From: Sclerurus mexicanus
Lineage: Eukaryota > Chordata > Aves > Passeriformes > Furnariidae
Assembly (NCBI GenBank): GCA_013396755.1
Contig: VWZF01001684.1
Span: 398,624-462,623 of the forward strand
Length of the DNA: 64,000 nucleotides
Direction of reading: 5' to 3'
A program made the position numbers and the translations under genes. The notes under the pieces are model-generated. The model ran no database searches, was not told the DNA's origin, and worked only from the letters and a program-made list of their open reading frames with translations. Position 1 is the stretch's first letter. Each line of letters begins with the position of its first letter. Positions 36,401 through 50,400 of the stretch are shown here, one piece after another.

Positions 36401-39400
36401 CAGTCCTCTAATGCTGCACTAAGTACAGTTTTCCCCTAAATTTAAAGAAAACACTTAGGGCTTTTCCTCATTGATAATTAACTCGAGCTGTTATTAACTC
36501 AAGAGTTGTCTCTATGTCAAGTCACACCCACTCACAAAAGCTCTTAACTGAAAACTGGCTCTTCTTTTAATTTGAGTTGGCTCTACATCAGACAGCGCAT
36601 TGGAAGACAAGGATATGGCACAACTCAACAGCTACTAAAAGAAAACAAACACCATAGAAAGCAGACATGGACCAGCTCCACTGGAGGAGTAACTCTGCTC
36701 CTTGGATGCTGTGCTATTTATATCTCCATCGTGCCAAAGAGTCCTAGTTACACGAGGCACCGTGCCCCATTTCCCTGGAGTGCTCAGGGATGAGAGACAC
36801 GAGGGATTTCTAGAATTTTTCACGTTATTAGAGGACAAAAACACACGGGATGCACTTTGGGAACACAACGGATCACAAACACGGCGTGGAAACAGCAATT
36901 CTCTCTCAAACAAGGCTAGGAAAAGAGGAGCAACCCACTTGCAAGTCATCCTACTGCAGCTTAGGGAATTGGCACACAGTTTGTGCAGCCTGTGCTGAAC
37001 TTCACCAGGGATAAATGCTGCCAGCCAACAGTGGGAATTCACAGGGAGGCAGCCTTACGGGAACACTTCCACAGAGACTCTGATGCACACAGGGTGATCT
37101 GCAAACCCCAATCGCCCAGGAATTCAGAGATAGGCATCAGGTGTTTCAACAGCACAGGTAAGAGTGCTGGAGAAAATGATCCTAAATTCCACACGGCTCC
37201 ACCAAGCAACTCCCTATGGCTGCCAGTTGTGACTCTCACTTGGTACGCGGCCATACCGTATGGTGGAAGGCAGGGAGAAGGGATGACACCACCAGAGCTG
37301 GTGTTCGGGTTCACTCTCCCTTGGACATCCCAGTTGTCTGGGGCATCTGAGCTTCACTGGAAGATGACAGCCCCTTTACACAAGGAAGTTTGGAATGCAA
37401 CTTGGAGGACCCACACCTTGCTATTCATCCCTTACTGACAAGTAAAGCACATGCTGGCAGGCTGGAGGCACTTTGCATCTGCTAACAGGGCCAGTGCTGA
37501 AACTGCCCTGAAAGGAGGCTCAGGACAGGGGCTGTTTGTTCCAGAAGAAAGTGGGAAAGAAAAAGAAAAGACAACCAACACACCAACACCCTGAAGGCCA
37601 GTTTTCCATGAAGTTTCTTTGATGATGTTCATACAAGAAATGAGTAACACCAACTTGCGACCTGCTTAGAAGATGCACAACTCCGAAGTGCCTCTAAATA
37701 GAGAAGTCAGACTTCTTTCTGAAGACAAAAAGGTAAAGCAGAAAGCAGGATAGATACAAAGCAGCCTGCACAATCCTGGAGAATGCACCAGTGCTCTTCT
37801 GACCTTAAAAAGCAAACTAAACTCATACATAAAACTCTCAACCTTATCAAGCCGCGAACACTGTGGTGACTGTTGCTCACGAAGCCCTGTTTTGATCAAC
37901 TAAGTAAACACATCAAACGCTCCTGTCACTACCCCTGTTTTATTAGGCCTCGACCCCATGCCCTTGCTGGGCCCTGCTCAGCGTGGGACTGCCCTGGAGG
38001 CTGTTCCCCAGTGGCTCTGCTTTGTGCTGACAAGTTAACACGCGCCGAGAGGCAATGACGCAGGTGGGGATTGCCAGCGGCCCCTTCTCAGCACTGCCCC
38101 TGCCCAGAGCAGGGTGCTGCCCTGTGTGTCACCCAGGCAGGCTCTCCCCTGCTGCCAGGGCAGGAACGTGGCCTCCTCCACTGCTGGGCTGGCAGGAAGC
38201 AGCCCAGGATCTGCCCAGATGTCACCGAGCACAACCTGCTGTAATCGCCCAAAAATGATTAGTGAGTGTGGAGTTAAGTGCCAACAACTGTAAAAAATCT
38301 ACTTCCTTCTACAGTAGAGTTCCCCTTTTATTGTTTGAAATCAAGGCACAGTTGGCTGAGTCAAGAGAACATAATTCAAAGCCTTAAACTGTTTAAATTG
38401 TGCTGATGAATTAACCTTGTGTCAAAACAGATGCTATTTTGTGTATACATTATCCTAAGATAGTTGCTTAGATGAATCATCATCACCATCAACCTGACTC
38501 AATGGCTGGTCTAAAATTAGGAAAATATCTAAAACATTTCTCATTCTGTAACAAATTCAACATGCTTCTTTTTGTCTAAAGCCAGTCAGAAATCCCAGCT
38601 GTCAACTCTCCAAGAATACCTGAATATAGGCAGAATTCTGTGGGTATTAAAGAAAAAATAAAAGCATTTGGAAAATCTCCAAGTTCCTGCCACACTTAAG
38701 TAAACACATGACTGCATTCACAATCCTGAGCTAATAGTTTGGGGGTATTTATGCTTTTCATCTCATCCCCCTCAGCTGTGCCTGCATTCTCAATGTGCTG
38801 GTCTCACTCTAGTTGGCCCCAAAATTCGCAGTGTGTTCCCCACCCTCTGCATGCATTGAACTTGGCAGTTTTATGGCACTGAGATTAATTGGTTTAGCAA
38901 GTTGATCTCAGAGGAAACCACTTCTTTTTCAAGTTGGTTTTCCATTGGAGCAACTTGCTGAGTGTGTTCACTGCGTAGCCACCCAGCCTGTGTGGTGTGA
39001 GGGAAGTGGTAGGAGTGTGTGAGCAGGGATGGAGGGAAGAGCAGGATGACTCTTTCTGAGAGCAGCCCACGGATCAGTCGTCACCTAAAACAAAACCCCG
39101 TGAGCAGGCCCTCCCAGGTGTGGTTCTGCAGCAGCACAACCTGCCTCAGACTTGCCTTAGCCCAGTCACAGAACCATGGAACGGCTTGGATTGGAAGGAA
39201 CCTTAAGGATCGTCTATTCCAACCTTGTGCCATGGGTAGGGACACCTTCCACTATCCCAGGCTGCTCCAAGCCTCATCCAACCTGGCCTTCATATTGCAA
39301 TCCCACTGAGGATTCCTGAGTGCCTGGAGCAGCTCCCATGCTGTAAAAACCAGCCAAAGGACAACTCCAAGGGGTCTCTCAGCACCCTGAATTGGCTCCA

Positions 39401-41427
39401 GGGTCACAGAAGAAAAGTGGGGCCGTGGCAAGTGAGATTTTTACTGGCTTAAGTTGTCACAGAGTTACACTAATTCAGCCTTTTGTTCTCACTGCTGCCA
39501 AAACTGGGGGATCTGATTCCCAAGACACTGGTAGACATTTCCAGGAAATATTTCTGCTGCTCTCCCATTCCTTATGTACAAATAGCAACTCAGATTGCTG
39601 CTGGGAATTTAAAAAAAATTAAATAATAATTAGAAAAGGGGGCAGCTATCCAAATAGATTCATCATGTGATGAGAGAGAAGCCAGACTGGGAGGAACACA
39701 AGAGGAAGGCTGCTTCTCAGAAAGATTTTTTGGGGAAAAAATAAAATCAAGCTCTACCACAAAAGCAAAGGCAGGACAGGACTGACAAAATGCCACCACC
39801 CTGCCAAGTGAACCAGATGCTTTCATTTCCACTCACCATTGAAAGGGTTAATTTTCTTCGAGATTCGTAAAGAAATTGATTCCTTCAGGTCTTTCTTCTT
39901 CACACACTGAATGCCCAAGTTCTGAAAACTGAAGCACATGTGGCAGGATTTCAGCAACTAGTAGCATCTTCAGTGTAGAGTATTAAATAAATTAATTTGT
40001 GTTGATTAGTGTGGTAACATATAGGGGAAGAAATTAATTTTGAGAAGGGTGTAAAAGATCCGAAAAGCAGGGTTGCTGTTTTTTATAAAAGCAAGGGCAG
40101 AAACAGAAGCTAAGAATACTAAAATAAAATGCTAACTATTTATACCCCTTATTAAGAATATATATTTCTGTATTAAAAATGACCCTGCAGGAAACCCACA
40201 GTGATTAAAAGGTTAAATACTCAATGTCGGGTCATTTATAGTGACAATCATTTTTGTAATCAATAAACACTCATTTGCATTAAAGGGTTTGCTCTCCTGC
40301 TTTTATCAGGGAATGTAAATTTCAAACACTATTTTAAAGCTTTTTTTTTTTTCTTAAACAGGTCAAAACAGGTTTTTAAATCTCACATAGTTATGGAAAA
40401 GTTCTGAAGAGCTGCAGCTCTTCCTTATTTGCATAAAAGTGCAGGTCACTCTGATGCAGGAGGTGGGGGGAGTCCCAGGCGAGCTGACTCTTTCCCACAT
40501 GGAAAAACCATGACATCATCAAAGCTGAGTGGATGTAAAGCAGGAAGTTAAAAAAAAAATAATTAAAAAAATTATCTGTGTTTCATGATGTGACAATAAG
40601 CCCTGAAGACGGGCTGTGCCAGCAGGCATCTTTCTCCAGAAGTACCAGCCATTTCCCTTCCTCTGAAACTCCACAAACCTTTGTTTTAGCAAAAAACCCC
40701 ACCTTACTGCCCCTGAAGACCCTCCTTGTTCCTATCACCGCTCTCCTCCTGAACCAGACTATCCTGGCAGGACATTCAGTTGAATTTCCTTTCGCTCCCT
40801 TGCCTGTGCCCAATATTCTCTGCCCAGAGGTTCCTTTGCCATCAGGCTGCACTTCCAGAGCCTCTGTTCCCCAGAGGAATGCAGAGCCTCCCCTTGAGCC
40901 CTGAATGTGCTGTGAGCCAGGGGAAAATAAAGCACAGCAGCATCTCAGCATTCACTTGGGCTTCATATCATGGCTCCTCACAGCCAAGATCGGGCTTGCG
41001 CCTTGATGACCAACCCCATTTCCACCTGTTCTTATAGGAAGTAGTTTTTTCAGGGCTTGATCACAGCACACCTTTTTTTTTTTTTCATCCCCCAGAACAC
41101 CCTCTGTGTTCCCGAGATTGCCTGAAGTACACTTCAAATTCCATATTCTATCCCCAAAGGAAGCCCCTCGTGGACAGAGCGAGGCTTCTCAGTGCCCCAG
41201 AATTCTCAGATTATAAGTGTTTCTAAACCTGTGCTGTCACAGTGAAAGTGTCTGTTTAATTATTGCTAAGCAGAGGGCTGGGTCTGAGGAGGAACTCTGA
41301 GACGCCCAGCAGGGCCGTGGGGTTTCACATCGACGTGAGCTGACAGGAAGCAGCCAAGATAACGAGAAGAGAGAGGGAGAAGTAGGAAGAGAGAAAAAAC
41401 ATCTAAAAAATCTATGATATCATTCAC

Positions 41428-41461
<34 letters not shown>

Positions 41462-44400
41462 GGCAAACTAGGAAGTGAAAATCTGAGTACACAGGCAGCC
41501 CCGCAAGCTCCAACATTCAAAACTCTTGCCTTGATGTCTTGGCCAGCAAGGGCTCTGATCAAGTTTGGGCAGCAGCACAGAGATCACTATTCCACAAGCA
41601 CAACAAAATGCCTGGGGAACTTTAAAGAGCAGGATACAGAGGGATTACTCAGAGCAGCCCAAAATCTATGATTAATAATTCCACTTCTACTGAGAAGAAA
41701 AACAAATTGGATTTTTGCTCCACTTGGGATGCTCAGTAAGAGCAGAGAGCCAGACCCACTACTGAGAGAGGACGTTTCCTGCTCACTAAGTACGGGATGA
41801 GGCTTTTCTCCAACACGGACTTGAAGAGAAGAATGTGAAGATTGAGTCACCAGCCACAAAAAGGAAAATGACTTTAAACATCCAGATCCAATTATGGATC
41901 AGGCTGTTCTTTCATCTTAAAGCAACCAATGATTTGTTAAAAAAAATGAGTGTACCGATGCTGGAAACATTTCAAAGGGAATGTTTTGAGCCTCCTCCCA
42001 TCCCCAATGTCAAGCTCAAAGCTGAAAATGTCACATTATCGATAAAGTGTAAGTAGCCCACTTGCTGTTGTTACAAACTGAGAGACTTACACCCTAACAA
42101 TATCAAGAACAACTCACAGAGAGAGCAAACAAGCACTAGTGAAATGGAGACGTGGCATTATGTCAAATCATGGAGATTACATCAAAATCTGCAAATAAAC
42201 ATTTGCAGAGCATCCGAGTGGTTTTTTGGCACCGTAATGGCCTCTCTAACAGTCTTGCCTCATGCTTACACATTTAACCTTGTGCAAGAAAACACCAAGA
42301 GGAAAAACAATCATCAGTGTCTTCCTGCACTCAGTGATCGTAAGACGAAGCCAGAATTGGTGTTAAGCAATCTAGCTCTTTTGCTTCAGACCAGAAGGCA
42401 CAGAGCTGAGGGGAGGAAGTGGGATGGGCTACAACAGCGGACTTCCTTTGACCTTCCTGAGGAAGCTTTATTTGAGAAGACAAAGGGGAAGCTGGTGAAT
42501 GGATGGTCAGGGGAGGGTGCAAGGTCCCTTAACAGGTTTGGATATTTATGTGCCATCGTGCTCCGTGCCACTGGAACACACTGCAGGGCATCCAGGACCC
42601 TGGAGCCTGGGCTGGATGCTGAAGAAGCATCTCCATTGTTTATTTTACCACCAGGCAATCCCCACCTTCAAATAGATGTGTCTTAGCTCTCCCCTGCAAT
42701 ACTGTCCCACTGACTAAACTCCACTAAACGTGGAGTAATTGCACTGACACAAACAGAATCCCACTGGCCTCAGAGCTGTGTGTAAGAGCCACTTATACAC
42801 TGAAATATTTACCTGAGCTTCTTACCAGCTCAGTTACCTTTACCCCAAAGCAACAGCCTCCTCCAAATTTACTGCATCGCAAACTGTGAACCACAAACAG
42901 CTTGTCAGCTTAAATTCCCCTCTCTGGCAATTCTGTTATACAGGACTTGGTAAACTTATGGGAAACACCACGAAACACAACTGTGTTTGAGATACTCAAC
43001 AGCACTGAGAAACACATCTCACACACAGCCTGGATTTTCTTTACCTCATCCACAAGCAGATCCTTCCCCTGCACACTTGCTCTACAGAGCAGGGCCTGAG
43101 TACAATCTGTATTTTCACTCAAAAAAACCCCAACCCAAACAAACAGCAACAACAGTGACAGCTACTAACACATTTCTGGATGTGTCACAACCACTATCTC
43201 CTAAATGGCATGGTAGTCTGCCAGCACAAACTTTCTCCAGAAAGTCCAAATATAATTTTCATGGAAGATGTGAACTTCCCTCAACACCCTAAAGTACTAA
43301 TTCTAACACTGTTACCCATTCTATTACTCATCCTTTTCACATGTATGAAAGAGTCATGCTCAAAAGGAAGATGGGTTACTGAACAAGACTAAAAAAAGTA
43401 ACTAAGTGGGAGAAAAGAAAAAGAGAGAGACATTGGGAGAATGAATAAAGGACAGAAAAGGGTGACAGGAAGGAAAATGCTTGTGTGAAGTGTTGAAAAA
43501 GAAGGATGTACTTCAAAGAGAAGTTGCCCTCTCCCTGAGATGGATTCGTAAACTACAGCAAACACAGCATTCTAATTGCTCTTTTAATAATTAGTCTGAG
43601 TTTTAAAACACAAGATTAGCAAATCACTTGCATAATTAATCAAACTCCCAAGCAAACCATTACTCACGACAGGACTCGCCGTTCTGGCCCGAACTCGGCT
43701 TCGTAGTAGCCATCTCTGCAGTCTTTGCCAACCAGATCATGAGGGTGTGGCTTGTAAGGTTCATTCTTCGTTACCAATGTGGTTCTTATTTTGACTTTTC
43801 CAAAATAGTTCAGAATCTACAAAAAAAAAGAAGGGAGATAATTTCTAGATTTCAGCTATTAGGCCAGAAGTTCCCCCGTGTAACACAAAATACATTTTAT
43901 CCTGAAATACTCTATGGAAGAAACACCAGAGCTATGTAGGTGACCACACTGAAATGCTTCTTGAAGAACAAGTTTACCTCAAAAATCTCAGGGGAAAAAA
44001 CTCCTCAAGCCTCAGGGATAAGGATGCAACCAGAGCATGGAACACTAAGCAGTGAAAGAGGATCTTAGCAGATACAGCATGACACAAGCCCCTCTGGAGC
44101 TGCTGGGGTTTTTCCTAACTGATTCTCAGATGAATATTCAATGTTACACTCAAGCAGGGGAGTACCAAATTCTCAGGCTCCTACTTCCCAGCACTCATCA
44201 GCCTAATCCAACACACGTTCCTTGGGTGCATAAAAGCAGCCCTGTGCTGATGGCTACCAGTGAAATCACCCAAGCGTGGGCGAGTGCTAAAAAAATTCAG
44301 AAAAGGAGGAAAAACAGTTTGGCCTAAATTGCTTCACGTACAACAACTTGAAAGCAAACGCAAGACTCGCTCGGGCACAGGTGAGCTCTCCTCCTCCACT

Positions 44401-47400
44401 TCCCCTGCCCTGTAACTAGCAGTTCCTCTCCTCCTTCAGCCCTTGCTCTCCTCCTCCTCCTGAGAATCCAAGGATCCATCAATATAGCCTTTTCAGCCAA
44501 CATCTCCCAGCTTTGACTTGACCTGTGCCCTTCTAGTTCCATCATCTGTTAGCTTTCAATCTCCAATTTGTCTCCTCTCAGCCTTCATATGAGCCACCAT
44601 TACTTTTTACTCATAAAATACTCGCACCACTCTTCACTTTCTGCAACTATTACATCATTTCTCTCTCATTTCACACCCAGCCCCTTAAATGTGAAGCCTG
44701 ATCTAGTTGCTTTTGATTCTCCAGTTCCTCCTGGTTGTTCATCTTCATAACCACAACACCAAATTTAATCTCTTCCTGGCCCCCTTGTTTTCATCCTCAC
44801 TGGTCTTTCCATCTCTAGAGGGGACTCCCCTAGCACCTAATCAGCACTAAAGCCTCCTACGGACTCCAGGGAGGCAGGAATTCACCTAGAAATCACCTGC
44901 TATCGGTACCAATCAGTTCTGTCATCAATAATCACCTTTAAAAAAGAACAAACTTGGCCAGAATTTCAGAGTCACCTACCCCTGTCCCACCTTCCCTTTG
45001 GGTTCTGGCTGGTCTTTGTGTGCAGCACAGTCCAAGATATGAGGAACTAAGGGCTTTTCAGCCTGTTCAGCCTGTGCCCTGACACAGATTTAGGCTGAAA
45101 GGCTGTGCAAGCCTTGAGTCTTGCCAACAGCCTACATGGTTCCTTGTTCAACTGGTGCAGTGCTGAAAAAATGAGAGTCTGGCAGGTCTCCATTTCCTGC
45201 ATTCCTTAAGCAAACCTGGCACTGCGATAATCAAGGGGGAACCTTCTTCTTGGCTTCTTCCCTTAGTAATTCTGGCTCCAGGGCTAGACCAGCTTCCACA
45301 GTTGCTTTATGTTGTAGAGACTCACCCCGTTGCTCAACATATGACTGCCAACACTCCTTCTCAAACTCTCCCTCTTAAAGACCTTTTACGCCTCAGCCTA
45401 AAACGTCTCATCTTCCACACATTTCACATGCTCTGTATCTGTGCTTTTTCTTCTGGGATACCAGAGACTCCACTTTTGGCTCCGCTCTTTTTTAATACTT
45501 GCACACACTGCAAACACAGACACAGCTTCTGTTTCCTGATGTACTGCAAGATGGCAAGTGCTCTTCTATTCCCACTTACATTTGAGCTTTCTCTTCCAAT
45601 CTCAGCTCCAAAAGACTTTATCCAAACTGAAAGAGCTCAAGGACACACTGGCAATTTATAACTTGGAATAGGAGACCAGAAATTCTTTTACTCTACCTGT
45701 CCAGGGTCTCCAACACATTCCTTTGTCCCACATACAAAAGCTACTGCCAAAGTGCTTCCATTCCACCTCTACTGTCCCTGCTTTGGTCAGAGCTGCCAGG
45801 ACTCCTCTGAATCCCTTCATTCTGGATTTCCAAACCTATCCATAACACAGCCAACCCAAGTCCTCGTTGTTGCAGGCACCCTCTGCACATAATTCCCCTT
45901 TCTCAGCTCATTTTTAAGGTCTGCACCCCTTTCTAACTCCACATTTCACAGCAGAGTCTTCAGGGCCTAATCGCCGCATCATGGGTGAATGTTCACTCAT
46001 ACAAAGTGCCTTCTTTCATGTTGTGCCCAGCAGCTTTTCAAAACCTTTTCAGACTTTGCATGCAAACTCCTTCTGAGCTCTCCCAAAACTCATGCTTGCA
46101 GTCCAACTCCTAAACCCAAGCCCAAGTGACACAACTAACAAAGCAGAGCAAATGTGCACTCAGAGAAAGCTGCTAATGAACGGTTCCCAGACCACGAGTA
46201 CTTCGCCAGTCCCCTCTCCAACAGCACTTCACCTCTCTTCTTGCAAATTTGAAACAAAATCTTTTCATGACCAGGAGCAAGTAACTCTTTTCCCACTGTG
46301 CTGCAAGTCCATTTGCATGCCAAGGAAAGAATCACAGAGCATGAGATGAAAAGCATTGTATTTACTGTGCGGAGTCCAACACATAGCTACAAGCACCACG
46401 TTAATGTGGGAATGGTAATTCATGGATAAAAGTGGTATTTACCTGGATGGAAGGGAATGTCTTATTGTTTTCAGTACTGTGTTCTCCTGGAATGCTGCCT
46501 GCAGATCTTCCCTCACATTTGTATCTGAAGCGCATTCCCCTTTGCCTGGGTTGCTCAAATATTTCAATGTAGGGCTCAGGGCCACCTTAAAAACAAAACA
46601 TTTTCAACATTAGGACAAAACAGCTTAAAAAGCAGCAGAAGATGCAAGAACTGGAATTTCTAGACTCCTTGATTGACATTCCACCTTTCCACTTGATCTG
46701 CTTTTTCAGACAATCTACTCTTCTTTATATGCGCATGAACACACTGAAGGGGGGACGAGGGGAGAGAACAGATTTGGAACCTCTATGGTATCAATGCCAT
46801 GGCAGCAATTGGCAAAGGGCACTCCCCACCCTCTCATCTAGAACTTAGTGTCTTTTAACCATCAGAGAACGTGTTTCTGGTAAAAGAAGATTTTATGCAA
46901 CAGAAAAGAGGGAATAGTTGATATTTTTAAAAATAATACAGTTTTAAGATTGGCTGTCCTCTCCAAGTACAGCACTGTGAAGTGCTATGTTCTCTCAAGT
47001 GTCCTCTGAAAGCAAAGATGCTTCCTCAGAATTGATTTAGTTTAGTTCCTATGATAGTGCAGCAGAAACTATGCAAATTATGCAAAAAATACCCCACCCT
47101 ACTGGGCTGAATATCACCACTTGGAGCTCAGAAAATATTTGATTGCTTGCACTGAATTCTGCATTTTTGAGCTGCCCACCTCCCACAGGGCTGGTTTCTA
47201 GCTGCAGTATGCCCCCAGACAATGAAACCTCAGAAAAAACATTGGGCAGTTGTGAAAAGAGGGGTTTTCAGGAAACATGAGTGATAGACAAGAATAAGAG
47301 GCAGAACTCTTAGATAGGGGGTTATAAAGACATTAACTTAGCAAGAGTGTAAGTACTTTACAAGTGATGTTTTATTGCCAGACAGTAACAAGCTATTTAA

Positions 47401-50400
47401 TAGATCTCACTGAGAACATCAAACAGGACAGTCAATCAAACAGTGACAACAGTGGGATGGCATGTGAAAAACAAACAACAGAGGGTAAGTAAATATTGTC
47501 CAAGTTGAATCATCCTAGTACTACACGATCAGAAGAACGTAGCTTATGGAAATGTCTACTGAGCTCTCTGTCATCTTCATATAATAGCATCCTCCTCAAG
47601 CAAGGCTGAGCATCACAAACAAACATGACAGGCAATATCCTGTGGCACAGCACTGAAAAAAAGTGCTGGGACTTCAACACAATAAGCAAAACAGTTATTA
47701 AATAAATTGAAAGTGCTAAAAGGGTAGAAGAACCCCTACTTCATTTTGCCCAAGGTTTATACAGCCTGTGAGTCCACAGCACATGAGTTTTGGCAAAGAG
47801 GTGGATTCCAATCTTAACTCCATAACAAAGGTTTCTCTTCTACTGCACCTACAATAGTTTAGGTATAGCTGCCAACTACAGCTTGAACTTTATGTCTGGG
47901 ATTTGCTGGTGGCAAAATATTTCCAGTGCTGCAGCGGCTCATAACCAAAGTAGGAAAATATTATAACCTAAAAGATAAAGAGAAGCAGAGAAGGGATGGA
48001 AAGAACTACATCTCCAAAACGTCACCTGGGTCTGACCTGAATGCACATTTGTCTGTCACACACCTACAGCCAGCGGTGGAACAACAGTGTGAGAGAAGCT
48101 CTTGGCTGGGATTATCTCCAACCACACGTGCCTCCTCAAAAGACAGAATGCATTTCCACTCCACGCTGTATTTGCTGTCAAAACCTTGGACAACTATGGT
48201 TCAGGACTCTTCACAGACTTTTCTAACAATCCACCAAACTACAGTTTCTAACCTGATCACCTCCCATCAGGTAGATTTTAAGTCATTTTCTGAACAGCAA
48301 CCACAAGCTGTCACATCAAATACAAATTAGCCACTACTCTAGGTCAAATTACTTAGAAGGATGGTCCCTTTTCTAGATACTTCCCAGCTCTTCCCTAACC
48401 CTCCTTTAGATAAGCTTTGCATATTTTCTCTGTCTAGAAAATAAGCAAGTCCAACAAAGGGCAAGGGAGGACAGGCATCGATAACTAAAAAGCCTAGAAA
48501 TGACACAAAGCTGGTTTCGGAGAGAGCAGAAGTCTGAGCTTCTCACAAACCCATGCTCACGCACCTGTGTGCAGCTGTTTTAACTTTCACACTTCCATTT
48601 AGCAGCCCAGACAACAGAGGGCTTGAGCCAGCAGCATGGAGCGACTGCTGCGTATTCCATTTCCATCACACAACGGAGGAGGGACAACCTCACCTTCCTA
48701 CTCCTACATAGCCCAGAACGCCACAAACACAGACGCGTACCATATGCTAAATTAAAAATCTATTTTAGAAGCTACAATGACAAAATCGCAGCGAAGTGCC
48801 TACTAATGGCGTTACTTGGAGATTCTCATGCTTGCAGAGCTGCTAACCAGAAGTGCAGGACACCCACAGACATTACGTATTTGCCAAAACTCGCCAGAGC
48901 CTCGCTGTTCGAAACTACGGCACAGTGCGATCACTTGAGGTCTTTAACTCTCGCTGCTCTAACCAATAATTTCCCTTCACAGCCTATTAATACTTGCTTA
49001 AGAGGGCTTTTTTTTTTCTTTCCCCTCTCACCTATTAATAGCATTTTATTTTAAATCCCTGGGCTCAGTGATCTTTACAGGGCTGTGGTCGAAACGAATG
49101 CCATTGAAGGCGAACCCACCGCTTAACAGCCAGGTGTGTTTGTGGGAAAGTAAAGCTCGGTGACGCAGCAGAGATTAAACATTAAACTCCATTTTCTCTT
49201 GGTTCCCCCTCGCTCTGTTTAAGAATCACGTTATCATCTCTGCCGTGATTATCGGTGTCATCGTGTTTTGTGCAGAGAGGAAACCCAGGGAAGTGTTTGT
49301 GTGAACTGAAGGCATTATCAGCGCTCTGCAGTGACCCGGAGGGCTGCCCAGTGTTCCCTGTTTCTGTAAATCACCAGTGTGCTGGAGAAGTGGCACGGCT
49401 TAACTATTGCACAATCTACAATCACATACAGAGGTCTGTTAGTTCCCCCACGGCTGCTACAGACCTGTCTTCTTCAGGTCTCACTCTGTGTGTCAAACAA
49501 ATACAAGCTACATCAAAACCCAACCTCTCACTAGTTCTAGAAGGGAAATACATGGCTACTCATATTACCTGTCTGCCCACAACTACTCCAAAAAGCATAT
49601 GAAATGTAAGAAAAGAAAAAAAAATCTAGCTAATCCTTCATCTAAGTGCTTAAGAGTTTAATTTGTCTTTGTAATTAATTATAATTGCCTATACACATGC
49701 TAGCAATAGAAACATTGTGCTACATATTACAACCTGCCTCTCGTTCTTTTGGTTATTAAATTGTTTATTCCTCTTTGTGCCCTCAATGCTACACTAAATA
49801 ATTTTAAAGAGAAGACAGGAGACCAAGCACCCCGATTACATACGCAAGGGAAATAGGCAAAAGCAGTGACAGCTCCAACAGTTCAACCACCTTATACTCA
49901 TTCAGGGACCAAACGGTGCTTTACTCTCATCAGTTTTGAGGAATATAAAGAGAAACAAAAGGACAACCCCAAAAAACTCAGAATAAACTTCCATCAGAAC
50001 TCTGCAGGATGGTTTAAAGTTTAACACAGCCTGTACCATTAGGGAAGAAGTGTGACATGCTGCCACCAAGCAAATCAAGGGTTCTGTCTCCCTCCTTTGC
50101 TCCAGAGGAACTGCCCAGTTTGTAATTTTCTTGCACAATCAGGAGCACCCGGTGAACGCTCTCCAGCAACATCTGTATGTGAGAGCAGAGCAGCTGCGGG
50201 TCTTTGGGGAAGATGTGAAAGTATCACCCGAAACCCTCCAGCCCGAGGTGCCTGCAGCGAGACAGAGGTGGGAGAAGCGTCGCTCTTCAGCTTTGATGTC
50301 ACTGCTCTGCACAAATCCCCGGTGACCCCACCTCAGGTGTTTCTAAAAAGCAAGATTCTATCCACTCGTAACCTTCTGCAACACCTCAGGCAAAAAAAGA

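Larger units (their letters stand above)
29472..39836 (-). other. REL intron 4 (10.4 kb)
   Basis: Holds two CR1 copies (34751-35022 and 39165-39300) and a CpG-rich patch (35935-36215), listed separately. The rest is AT-rich intron with no exon or other repeat that I can identify. Confidence 0.65.
39929..43667 (-). other. REL intron 3 (3.7 kb)
   Basis: Contains an AT-rich, motif-dense block at 39960-40570 and a GA microsatellite at 41427-41462, both listed separately. No exon is seen elsewhere. Confidence 0.65.

Noticed and set aside
35788..36411. 207-codon frame on the + strand in REL intron 4
   Set aside because: Several frames are open at once through the CpG-rich patch and the predicted peptides are low in complexity with no known domain.
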